DNA from: TMP-7 sp038212445
GTDB taxonomy: Bacteria > Acidobacteriota > Terriglobia > Bryobacterales > Bryobacteraceae
Reading direction: 5' to 3'
Length of the DNA: 64,000 bases
Assembly: GCA_038212445.1 (NCBI GenBank)
Contig: JBBQUM010000029.1
Span: 1 to 64,000, forward strand
Below, piece by piece: positions 15,941 to 24,046 of the stretch. The notes beneath the pieces are model-generated. The model saw only the letters and a list, made by a program, of their open reading frames with translations, had not been told where the DNA came from and ran no database searches. Position 1 is the first letter of the stretch, and each line of letters begins with the position of its first letter. Made by a program: the position numbers and the translations under genes.

Positions 15941-16430
15941 ACAGGTGCTCGGAGAAGGTGAAGTCGGCGCCGTCGATGTCGAACAGCGTTAGTGTGAGAT
16001 TCTTCCGCTGGTCAATATCGCTGGCCGGCACTGCCATAGTGGCAGCCAGCATCCGGTCGAGCATCTGGCCTCCGTTGATCTTGTCTTTGACCACCAGACC
16101 CTCGTTGTATTTCGGGCCGAGCAGTTTGTAGTAGTCAAAAACGCGATTCATATCGGAGCGGGCCACGGTGTCGCCGGTAATTTCCTTGCCGTCCGCGCCT
16201 GTGATCTTGATCACGCCTTCGCGGACCATGAACTGCGTTTTGGTGGGATTGATCACGCGAAAATCCACCACCACGATGCTGTTCTTATCGTCGGTGCCCA
16301 GGCTTCGGACTTTCAGAATCTTGCCTTCGAGGGTAAGGTGCGCGCCCTTGGTGCCCACCAACGTAAACCCGATGATGATTCCGACGACAGCGAGGCCGAT
16401 GGCCAGAAACACCAGGAATTGCTTACTCAT
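15933..16430 (-). CDS. Membrane-anchored small extracytoplasmic protein
   Basis: A 165-aa protein with one N-terminal membrane segment (FLVFLAIGLAVVGIIIGFTLVG) and a soluble beta-rich domain (SIVVVDFRVINPTKTQFMVREGVIKI, LTLTLFDIDGADFTFSE). The domain resembles DUF4352-like immunoglobulin-type accessory domains, but I do not recognise a specific family. Its stop overlaps the enolase stop tail to tail (8 bases), and its start overlaps the upstream isomerase gene by 8 bases, so it is probably expressed with that gene. Confidence 0.6.
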   Translation of the reverse strand: MSKQFLVFLAIGLAVVGIIIGFTLVGTKGAHLTLEGKILKVRSLGTDDKNSIVVVDFRVINPTKTQFMVREGVIKITGADGKEITGDTVARSDMNRVFDYYKLLGPKYNEGLVVKDKINGGQMLDRMLAATMAVPASDIDQRKNLTLTLFDIDGADFTFSEHLSK

Positions 16431-17388
16431 TGCTGGTCTGGCCTGCCTGGACCTTGGGTTCGAAGCCGGGATCTAGGATCTTCAGGATGGCGCGCATGGA
16501 ATCGTGCGAACGGGCTACCTGTTCGGCGCCAAAAATATGGGTCTCAAGACCAATCTTGTCGGTGTAGCCATCGGCGGCGAGAGCCGCGAAGATGGCTGTC
16601 CAGTCGAGCTTCTGCGGATAGTCGAGAATGCTCCGCCCTTTAATCTGCACATTGCGCACGCGCTTCTTGGGCAACATCGCATAGCCGTCGGGCAGGGGGA
16701 CTTCCTTCATGTCCGCGCCGTTCATGACGTCCCAATTGATCCCCAGTCCCTTTGACGGAACCAGCTTCATAAACGTCGCGAGTTCTGAGCATTTGGCTAC
16801 GTTGCACGAGGTCTCGTTCTCGAGCAGCAGCATCACGCCTTCCTTCTCGGCGATGCCGGCGAACTTCCCGATGATTTCAGCGATGCGCGGGAAGGTGGTC
16901 TCAGGCTCCGCCACCCGGCTGAACGTGAACACGCGTAGATAACGGCAGCCGAGGATGTGCGCGGCCTGGATGCAGCGCTTGAGATCCTCTTCCTTCTGGT
17001 CAAAGCGGGCTTGCTCACGCTCGAGGCGCTTGGCCTTGTTCTCGGCGGTCTCGGGTGTGCGGCGCACCGGCTCGGTGCCGGGCAGTCCAAATTTGAGCAG
17101 GTTGGTGTTGAGGAACGAAATGCCGACACCACCGGCTTTGAATTGTTTGGCGGCGGCCTGCAGGAAGGCCTCGTCGTTCAGAAAATAGTTCTGCGCCTTG
17201 TTGCCCGGAACGTCACGCAGTTCGAGCCACTTCATGCCGTAGGCGTGGGCAAAGGCTATGGCCTCTTCCGGCGACTTGGCAATTTCGTCGCTGATGGCGC
17301 TGATCTGCGCGTGAGTAATTCCGTTTTTCGACCAGAGCGCACCGGCAGCCAGCGCGCTTAAAATCATCTCGCGGCGTGTGAGGTTCAA
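16423..17388 (-). CDS. Secreted TIM-barrel sugar phosphate isomerase/epimerase-like protein
   Basis: A 321-aa xylose-isomerase-like TIM-barrel protein of the AP endonuclease 2 superfamily. TRREMILSALAAGALW at the N-terminus is a twin-arginine-type signal. Barrel motifs include GYRYLRVFTF-like CRYLRVFTFSR, VMLLLENETSCN with metal-ligand Glu, GINWDVMNG, and GYTDKIGLETHIFG near the end with a further Glu/His pair. The start appears to be TTG 17388 with GGGAGA about 8 bases upstream; ATG 17367 would lose the Arg pair. Such secreted isomerases are abundant in Acidobacteriota; substrate unknown. Confidence 0.75.
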   Translation of the reverse strand: MNLTRREMILSALAAGALWSKNGITHAQISAISDEIAKSPEEAIAFAHAYGMKWLELRDVPGNKAQNYFLNDEAFLQAAAKQFKAGGVGISFLNTNLLKFGLPGTEPVRRTPETAENKAKRLEREQARFDQKEEDLKRCIQAAHILGCRYLRVFTFSRVAEPETTFPRIAEIIGKFAGIAEKEGVMLLLENETSCNVAKCSELATFMKLVPSKGLGINWDVMNGADMKEVPLPDGYAMLPKKRVRNVQIKGRSILDYPQKLDWTAIFAALAADGYTDKIGLETHIFGAEQVARSHDSMRAILKILDPGFEPKVQAGQTSNE

Positions 17389-17389
17389 G

Positions 17390-18625
17390 TCAGTCTCCCA
17401 GAAGCTTGCCGTACGGAGTCAAACTGGTTACGTTATCACACACCGCTTTGATCGCGGCCGTGATTGGAATGGCCAGCACCAGTCCGATACCACCCCAAAT
17501 TGTTCCCCAGAACATGATGGCGATGGTGACGACAAACGGATTCAGGTGCACTCTGGCGCCGACCATTTTTGGATAGAGAAGGTTGAGCGCGAGCAGGTGA
17601 AACAGCGTCACGACGAGCGCAATGACGATATACATGCTCACCTGGTTGTACACGGGCAGCGCGGCCACCACTGGCGGCATTAGCGCCAGCGGTACTCCGA
17701 CGTAAGGGATCAGGCTCAGAAATCCGCTCATGGGCCCAATCAGCAGAGCGTAGGGAAGCTGCATCGTCACAAAGAAGACTGTGCTGGCGATGGCGAGGAG
17801 AACGCCTAACAGGAAATTGCCGAGGACGTAGGCACGGGCGATTTCCGCCACGCGTTCGCTGCTGCGTCCGGCAGCCTGGCGGTCGGCTGGTCCGAAGAGG
17901 TAGAGGAAGCTGCGGCGCAGATGGTCACGCCAGCTGAGCATGAAGTAGACCAGGAACGGCACGAACGAGCCCATCAGGAGGACGCTATAGAAGGAACTGA
18001 CGTAGTTATAGATGTAGCTGAAGATGGGCGTCGGCTCGGGCTTTACGCGAACTTCCTGGATTGCCGGCGGCTGGGGCGGGTCGTTGGCGTTCACCCGGCC
18101 CTTCTTGGGTTTCTGCTGATTCGGGGCGACGGGGGCAGGCTCGCGGTAGCGCTTTGGAACGAGAATCGAGTAGGTGTCTTTCTCGATGGAGTCGATGCGG
18201 GTAGCCGCCTGATCCACGATCTCGCTAACGCGCTGGCTATAGGCCGGCATGTCGTCGAGCAGCGCGAGGGCTTCGGTGTAGAGTCCCAGACCCATCAAGT
18301 AGAGAATCAGAATCGCAATGCTGCAGACCAGGAAACTGGCGAAACTGCGCGGCAGGCGCAATCTCATGAACACGTGGACCAGCGGGTCGAGGAGAAACGC
18401 GATGATTACCGCGATGACGATGGTGATGAGAAAAACGCGTCCGTAATACAGAAGCGCGATGCTGGCCGCAAAGGCGAGCAGGTTGGTGGCGACGCTGCGG
18501 CGGTGGGCCGCTGGCGGTGGAGACTGCTCAGTCGAAGGTGGCGTAAGCACTGACACGGGAGAGGGCGCTTGGTTGGAAAGTCCTGTCCTACAGTTTAGCC
18601 AAGCGCTAGCGGGTCCGCTGTACAA
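17390..18625 (-). CDS. AI-2E family transporter
   Basis: A 411-aa multi-pass membrane protein (about eight segments). Typical AI-2E/PerM features are present: an early hydrophobic pair (LYYGRVFLITIVIAVIIAFL), a large extracytoplasmic loop that here is Pro-rich (residues about 155-200), and the conserved end LLYPKMVGARVHLNPFVVTIA then GGIGLVLAIPITAAIK. Family members export small molecules or act as Na+/H+ antiporters; AI-2 transport itself is not implied. Start is uncertain: TTG 18625 has GGGGAGGG upstream on this strand, while GTG 18556 would clear the divergent gene. It ends one base before the isomerase start. Confidence 0.8.
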   Translation of the reverse strand: MYSGPASAWLNCRTGLSNQAPSPVSVLTPPSTEQSPPPAAHRRSVATNLLAFAASIALLYYGRVFLITIVIAVIIAFLLDPLVHVFMRLRLPRSFASFLVCSIAILILYLMGLGLYTEALALLDDMPAYSQRVSEIVDQAATRIDSIEKDTYSILVPKRYREPAPVAPNQQKPKKGRVNANDPPQPPAIQEVRVKPEPTPIFSYIYNYVSSFYSVLLMGSFVPFLVYFMLSWRDHLRRSFLYLFGPADRQAAGRSSERVAEIARAYVLGNFLLGVLLAIASTVFFVTMQLPYALLIGPMSGFLSLIPYVGVPLALMPPVVAALPVYNQVSMYIVIALVVTLFHLLALNLLYPKMVGARVHLNPFVVTIAIMFWGTIWGGIGLVLAIPITAAIKAVCDNVTSLTPYGKLLGD

Positions 18626-19404
18626 TGTCGATATCCCTCCCCATGCAACTCGGCGCTGTCACCTATAACGTCATCAAAGACTGGGACGTCGACCAGATTG
18701 TGACGAAACTGACCGAACTCGGCTACGCTGCGGTGGAGTTGCGAACCGGCCACAAACACGGCGTGGAGCCCACGTTGACGGTTGCGGAACGCCGCGAAGT
18801 GGCAAGGAAGTTTGAGCGCGGAAAGGTCAGGCTGCTCAGCCTCGGAACCACCTGCGAGTTTCAGTCGTCCGATGCGGCGGTGAGGCGCACCAACATCGAG
18901 ACGGCGAAGTCGTTTATCGACCTGGCGCACGACACCGGCGCGCTGGCCATCAAGGTGAGGCCAAACGGATTTCCAAAGGGCGCGTCTGAGTCAGAGACTA
19001 TAGCCAACATTGGTGGTTCATTGCGCGAGGTAGGGGCCGAGGGAGCGCGCAAAGGCATCGAGATCTGGATGGAAGTGCACGGCGCAGGCACACAAAATCC
19101 GCCTGTTTCCGCGGCCATCATGCGCGCCACAAAACACGACAACGTGGGTTTGTGCTGGAATTCGAACCCGACAGATGTGGTGAACGGCAGCGTCAAAACC
19201 AGTTTTGATTTGCTGCGTCCGTGGATCCGCAACTGTCATATCAACGAACTTGCGAGTGCGTATCCCTGGCGCGAGCTATTCAAGCTGCTGCGCCAGAGCA
19301 AGTACGAACGCTACACGCTATGCGAAGCGCAGGAGAGCAAGGACCCGGAGCGGTTCCTCACCTACTACAAAGCGCTTTGGACGGAGTTAAACCGGGAATG
19401 CTAA
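18625..19404 (+). CDS. Sugar phosphate isomerase/epimerase (TIM barrel)
   Basis: A 259-aa xylose-isomerase-like barrel protein. GYAAVELRTGHKHG, LAIKVRPNGFP, GIEIWMEVHGAGTQNPP, VGLCWNSNPTD, WIRNCHINELASAYPWRELF and YTLCEAQESKDPERFL carry the Glu, His and Asp positions usual for the metal site. Unlike the homologue at 16423 it has no secretion signal, so it is cytoplasmic. Start may be ATG 18625 or, more naturally, ATG 18643 (MQLGAVTYNV); a TACAAT at 18621-18626 could be the -10 for a transcript starting near 18633. Substrate unknown. Confidence 0.75.
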   Translation: MSISLPMQLGAVTYNVIKDWDVDQIVTKLTELGYAAVELRTGHKHGVEPTLTVAERREVARKFERGKVRLLSLGTTCEFQSSDAAVRRTNIETAKSFIDLAHDTGALAIKVRPNGFPKGASESETIANIGGSLREVGAEGARKGIEIWMEVHGAGTQNPPVSAAIMRATKHDNVGLCWNSNPTDVVNGSVKTSFDLLRPWIRNCHINELASAYPWRELFKLLRQSKYERYTLCEAQESKDPERFLTYYKALWTELNREC

Positions 19405-21803
19405 TGACTCGACTCTCGCGGACATCCGTGTCCGCGCTGCTCGCTATTTCTACTTTCGCCGCGGTGCCGACGCCGGAAAGCCATTTCGGCCATCCGATTG
19501 GCGTCGATCGCAAATTGCTCGATTGGGAGAAAGTGGTCACCTACTTTCAGGCTCTCTCGAAAGCGAGTGACAGTGTGGTGGTGAAAGAGCTTGGCAAGAC
19601 GGTGGACAACAGGCCTTTCATAGCAGTCTGGATTTCTTCCGCCGACAACATCAAGAATCTCGACAAATACCGGGCGATTCAGCAGCGACTGGCCGATCCT
19701 CGCAAGACGACGCCGGCTGAGGCGGAGAAACTCTTCCACGAAGGCAAGACCATCGTCCTGGTGACCTGCTCAATTCACTCGACTGAGGTCGCCTCCACTC
19801 ATACCGCCATTGAGTTCGCCTACAAGCTGCTCACTGACGACACGCCTCGCCACAAATCGATTCTCGCCAACACGATCTTCATCCTGGTGCCTTCGCAGAA
19901 TCCCGACGGCGTGGACATCGTCACGCAGTGGTACCGCAAGGCGCTGGGCAGCCAGTGGGAGGGTACGTCGCCGCCGGAGTTGTATCACAAATACACGGGG
20001 CACGATAACAACCGGGACTGGTACATCTTCTCTCAGCCCGAGACCCGCTACACCATCGGACAACTCCACAACGTCTGGCATCCGCAGATCGTCTACGACG
20101 TACACCAGCAGGGCGCCTACGCGGCGCGCATGTTTGTGCCGCCATGGATGGACCCGGTGGATCCGAACATCGACCCGATCATCACGCAGGCGTGCAACGC
20201 GATTGGGATGCAGATGGCGTCAGACCTGACGGCGGCAGGGCGGACGGGCGTGGCTGTGAACGCGATGTACGATTTCTGGACTCCCGCGCGGCATTTTCAG
20301 GCGTACCACGGGGGCATGCGAATTCTGAGTGAGTCGGCAAGCGCGAGTTTGGCGACTCCGATCACGGTGAAGGCGTCGGACATTGCGTCCAACGCGCTCG
20401 GGTACGATCCACGCCAGCGGTCGTGGAATTACCTTGAGCCGTGGACGGGCGGCGAGTGGAAACTACGGGACATCATCGACGATCAACTGATCACAATGGA
20501 CAGCGTGCTGTATCAGGCAGCCTCGCGGCGCGAGGAAATGCTGCGGGCGTTTTACAAAGTGGGGCAGCGGGCTGTGGCGCGCACAAGTCCCTACGCATTC
20601 GTCGTTCAAGCGGATCAGTTTGATCCGGGCGGCGCGATCAAGATGCTTGAGACTCTCGAGTTCGGGCAAACCGAAATTGAAATTGCGGACGATGCATTTC
20701 AAGCTGGAGGCAAGGCCTACAAGAAGGGCTCTTACGTCATTCGCATGAAACAGCCGTACTCAGGCTGGGCGAAGACGCTGCTCGAGCGCCAGGACTATCC
20801 GGACTTGCGACTCTATCCCGGCGGTCCGCCCAAGCGTCCATACGATGTGACGGCGCAGACGCTGCCGATGCTGATGGGGGCGGAGGTGGATACTGTGGAG
20901 CAGCCATTTGAAGCGAAACTCCGTGTGGTCCACAATTATGCCCTCAGCCGTCCGGGCGGCGGTACTTCGCTGCCGGCGGCCGATATCGACATCTGGCGGG
21001 CGGTGACTACCACCTGGTCAAGCAATCCGGGCATTTTTCGCGATGCGGTAAACGGGGACTTCTACTTTGCGCAGCCTCAGGGGCGGACGGTAAAGATCTT
21101 CCCGCGGCCGGGGATTGGTGTTTATCAGAGCTACGTTCCCAACATGGATGAGGGCTGGACGCGATGGATGCTCGACCAGTTCAAATTCCAATATTCCAGT
21201 CCCGACAACGGCGACATCAACGGCGGTGATCTGCAACGTCTGAACGTGATTGTGTTCCCCGATCAGCCGGAATCCACCATCGTGGAAGGTTATCGCCCGG
21301 GCGCCATGCCGCCTCATTACGTTGGCGGAATCACCAAGTCCGGCGACGACAACCTGAAGAAATTCGTCAACGACGGTGGAACGCTGATTTTCCTCAATCA
21401 CTCCACCGACTACGCCGTAGAGCATCTTGGGTTGAAGGTGAAGAACGTAGTGAAGGGGTTGTCGAATCGCGATTTCTACTCGCCGGGTTCGATTCTCAAT
21501 TCATCGCTCGACACCAAGAATCCGATTGGGTTTGGCATGAAGGAGAACATCTACATCTGGTCTGAAGGGAGTCCGGCATGGGACGTTCCCGAGGGCGCAG
21601 GCACGGTGGTGGCGCATTATCCGCTGTCGAAAGTGCTGGCTTCAGGCTGGCTGCTTGGGGAGAAATACCTGGCGGGGAAGGCGTCGATCGTCGACATACA
21701 AATGGGAAAGGGTCACATCGTGCTGTTCGGGATGCGGCCTCAATATCGCGCGCAAAGCTACGAGACGTTAAAGATGCTGTTTAACTCGTTCCTGCTGCGG
21801 TAG
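19398..21803 (+). CDS. Secreted M14-family zinc carboxypeptidase-like protein
   Basis: An 801-aa protein with an N-terminal signal (SVSALLAISTFAAVPT) and a peptidase M14 domain over residues about 45-350. The zinc motif is CSIHSTEVAS (H-x-x-E), substrate region SQNPDGVD and NNRDWYIFSQPE, and the second zinc His lies in VYDVHQQG. The C-terminal half holds a flavodoxin/GATase-like fold without visible catalytic residues (KFVNDGGTLIFLNHSTDY). It would trim peptides outside the cytoplasm. ATG 19398 overlaps the previous gene's stop; ATG 19404 is the alternative. Long upstream frames are out-of-frame reads through the isomerase gene. Confidence 0.85.
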   Translation: MLMTRLSRTSVSALLAISTFAAVPTPESHFGHPIGVDRKLLDWEKVVTYFQALSKASDSVVVKELGKTVDNRPFIAVWISSADNIKNLDKYRAIQQRLADPRKTTPAEAEKLFHEGKTIVLVTCSIHSTEVASTHTAIEFAYKLLTDDTPRHKSILANTIFILVPSQNPDGVDIVTQWYRKALGSQWEGTSPPELYHKYTGHDNNRDWYIFSQPETRYTIGQLHNVWHPQIVYDVHQQGAYAARMFVPPWMDPVDPNIDPIITQACNAIGMQMASDLTAAGRTGVAVNAMYDFWTPARHFQAYHGGMRILSESASASLATPITVKASDIASNALGYDPRQRSWNYLEPWTGGEWKLRDIIDDQLITMDSVLYQAASRREEMLRAFYKVGQRAVARTSPYAFVVQADQFDPGGAIKMLETLEFGQTEIEIADDAFQAGGKAYKKGSYVIRMKQPYSGWAKTLLERQDYPDLRLYPGGPPKRPYDVTAQTLPMLMGAEVDTVEQPFEAKLRVVHNYALSRPGGGTSLPAADIDIWRAVTTTWSSNPGIFRDAVNGDFYFAQPQGRTVKIFPRPGIGVYQSYVPNMDEGWTRWMLDQFKFQYSSPDNGDINGGDLQRLNVIVFPDQPESTIVEGYRPGAMPPHYVGGITKSGDDNLKKFVNDGGTLIFLNHSTDYAVEHLGLKVKNVVKGLSNRDFYSPGSILNSSLDTKNPIGFGMKENIYIWSEGSPAWDVPEGAGTVVAHYPLSKVLASGWLLGEKYLAGKASIVDIQMGKGHIVLFGMRPQYRAQSYETLKMLFNSFLLR

Positions 21804-21806
21804 GAG

Positions 21807-22997
21807 CTAAAACAATCCGTGGAGCGACCGCCATGCGGCTTCAGTGGTGAAGCGGTCAATATAAGACTTGCGACCGGCCGCACCCAGGCTGCGCCTCAGC
21901 TCTTCGTCGGCCAGTAATTTCTGAACGGCTTCGACAAAGGATCCGGCGTCGTCGGCGAGCAGCAGTTGTTCGCCGTTGCGCGCGCCCAGACCCTCCGCCC
22001 CAAGCGTAGTGGAGACGACGGCTCGCCCGGCCGCCCACGCTTCGAGAATCTTGAACCGGGTTCCGCTGCCCGACCGCAGCGGTACGACCACCACTTTCGC
22101 GGCAGCCAGCTCGCGAACGGCGTCCTCCACCGGACCCACGAGTTTCATACCGGGGACGCGGACCTTGACGGCTTGCGGATTCTTGCCGATGAGCCGCCAC
22201 TCGAGCGTCGGAATGCCGGCGTGGACCGCGGGCCAGATATTCTCGGCGAACCAGCACACGGCGTCACCGTTGGCGTGGTATTCCATGTTTCCGCTAAAGG
22301 CGATGGCGTTTTCTTCGGCGACGGCCGGCTGTTCGACACGAGGGATGGCGTTCGGGTACACCGTAGTTTTCGCGCCGGGAGCCAGTTGGTGAACGCGGCC
22401 GGCATCCTCCGCAGAAGAAACCAGGACGTCGTCAAACTTCGGAATCCATTCCCGCTCCAGCGCCTCATATGCGCTGCCAAAACGCCGGAACATGGTGGAG
22501 AGAGGCCACCGCTCGTGAGGCGCGGTGGAATTCTGCAAGGCGGACTCAATATTGTGAAGGTCGAGCACGAGGCGCTCGGCATGCTCGCGCAGCACGGTGG
22601 CGTAGGGCGCTACCCAAAAGTGCTCTGCGATGACGACGCTGTAGAAGCGTTCCGCGATCCAGGACGCGATCTGATCCTGAAATCCCGAGAAGCGATCGAT
22701 GAGCGGAGGGCGAGCTCGCAAGAAGCGGCGGAAGTTGCGGGCGGCACGGATCGGTGTCGCCTTGGAGTGAGGTTCGAGTTCGAGCGTGAGAACGTCGCGA
22801 ATACGGTCGGTGGGAAAGTGGCGCCGGTCGGCCGAATATTCGCGGAACGTGATGACGTCGATGTTGTAGCGTCGCGCCAGATAGTCGATGAGCGAGGCTG
22901 TCCGCAGGGCGCCGCCGCCCATTGGAGGATAGGGAGCTTCGGGCGATACTACGAGGGCTTGCGGCCGGACACTAAGTCCTTCGTAGCGAGTCGACAT
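21807..22997 (-). CDS. GT4-family glycosyltransferase (second of a pair)
   Basis: A 396-aa GT-B glycosyltransferase. The N-terminal domain opens with SPEAPYPPMGGGALRTASL, the donor-accepting glycine loop. The C-terminal Rossmann domain carries IAFSGNMEYHANGDAVCWF, WRLIGKNPQAVKV, VVVVPLRSGSGTRFKILEAWAAGRAVVSTTLGAEGL with the E-x7-E-like donor site, and a closing Arg-rich helix. It probably adds a sugar to a surface polysaccharide, lipid or glycoprotein. It overlaps the preceding glycosyltransferase gene by 26 bases, so the two form an operon. Confidence 0.85.
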   Translation of the reverse strand: MSTRYEGLSVRPQALVVSPEAPYPPMGGGALRTASLIDYLARRYNIDVITFREYSADRRHFPTDRIRDVLTLELEPHSKATPIRAARNFRRFLRARPPLIDRFSGFQDQIASWIAERFYSVVIAEHFWVAPYATVLREHAERLVLDLHNIESALQNSTAPHERWPLSTMFRRFGSAYEALEREWIPKFDDVLVSSAEDAGRVHQLAPGAKTTVYPNAIPRVEQPAVAEENAIAFSGNMEYHANGDAVCWFAENIWPAVHAGIPTLEWRLIGKNPQAVKVRVPGMKLVGPVEDAVRELAAAKVVVVPLRSGSGTRFKILEAWAAGRAVVSTTLGAEGLGARNGEQLLLADDAGSFVEAVQKLLADEELRRSLGAAGRKSYIDRFTTEAAWRSLHGLF

Positions 22998-23991
22998 AGA
23001 CCTCTCGAGTCAATTGGGCGGTGCGTTTCCAGGTAAATTCGGCGGCACGGCGTAAGCCGCGTTCGCGGTAATCCGCGCGGGTATTCGGGTTCAGAGCCGC
23101 CTGCATCGCCTCATACCATCCGGGGTGGTCGAGCGCTTCCACTTGCAGCGCCGCGCCTCCCGCCGTTTCTGTGATTGCTGCATCCCGGGAAGCGATGACC
23201 ATGGTGCCGCACTGCATCGCCTCCAAAACCGGTAGTCCAAAGCCCTCGTACAAAGAGGGGTAAACCACGGCTGCCGCACCGCAATACAAAGCCGGCAGGT
23301 CAGCCTCACTCACCGCGCCGAGCCTCTCCACGCCTTCAAGATCGCAGGTTTCGCGCAATCTCCCGCCGACGAGAAAATCCACCTCGCAGGATTTGCGGAG
23401 TTCGCGCCAGGCCCGTACCGCGACTTCGATATTCTTCCTGGCTTCGATAGTACCAACGTATAAGAAATAAGGTCGGCTTCGCGGGGCGGATTCCGCAGGG
23501 TGAAAAACACCTGAGGCCGCCAGTGGTACAGCGACTATGTTATTCGGCTTAATCCCGAAGTAAGAGATCGCTTCGCGCCGGATGGCCTCGCTCGGAGTGA
23601 TGACGGTGGTGGCGAGGCCGAGGCGTAGGATTAGCGGCGTGCGGCGTCGCACACGCGGGCTGGCCGACTGCCGCAATTCCTCACGCCAGGGCGACAGGTC
23701 ATGCAGCGTCATCACCGAGCGGCATGGAGAAAGATATGGCACAGCGAAGTCGGTGCCATGGAAGATTGAAATGTGCTGACGGCGGAGCTCCTGGCGCAGT
23801 CCCCAGAGCCACCAGCGGCGTTCCAGTACGGAGCGCGGAGGCGATAGCTGGTCGGAAACCAGCAAGTAATCGTCCTCGGGAAAGTTACGGCGTAGGGCGG
23901 CCGTCAATTCCTCGACGTAACGGCGGACGCCTCCGGTGGACACCGTTAATGGGGTGCCGTCGAGTGCTACGCGAATCGGAGACTCCGGCAT
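22972..23991 (-). CDS. GT4-family glycosyltransferase (first of a pair)
   Basis: A 339-aa GT-B enzyme close to the mannosyl/rhamnosyl transferases of group 1. Residues 8-32 hold TPLTVSTGGVRRYVEEL. The domain junction reads PYFLYVGTIEARKNIEVAVRAW, a hallmark of the family. Donor binding is at RLGAVSEADLPALYCGAAAVVYPSLYEGFGLPVLEAMQCGT, which contains the EGFGLPVLE Ex7E motif. Start ATG 23991 begins opposite the divergent PSCyt1 gene at 24047, leaving 55 bases for two promoters. Sugar and acceptor are unknown; context suggests cell-surface glycan. Confidence 0.88.
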   Translation of the reverse strand: MPESPIRVALDGTPLTVSTGGVRRYVEELTAALRRNFPEDDYLLVSDQLSPPRSVLERRWWLWGLRQELRRQHISIFHGTDFAVPYLSPCRSVMTLHDLSPWREELRQSASPRVRRRTPLILRLGLATTVITPSEAIRREAISYFGIKPNNIVAVPLAASGVFHPAESAPRSRPYFLYVGTIEARKNIEVAVRAWRELRKSCEVDFLVGGRLRETCDLEGVERLGAVSEADLPALYCGAAAVVYPSLYEGFGLPVLEAMQCGTMVIASRDAAITETAGGAALQVEALDHPGWYEAMQAALNPNTRADYRERGLRRAAEFTWKRTAQLTREVYVDSLRRT

Positions 23992-24046
23992 CGCATATGT
24001 TCATCTTAACCGCTGGCTGAACTATACTCGGTTCAGCGGTCCTCGC

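Noticed and set aside
21966..23036. 356-codon plus-strand frame across the glycosyltransferase genes
   Set aside because: It is antisense to two well-supported GT4 genes and has no domain of its own.
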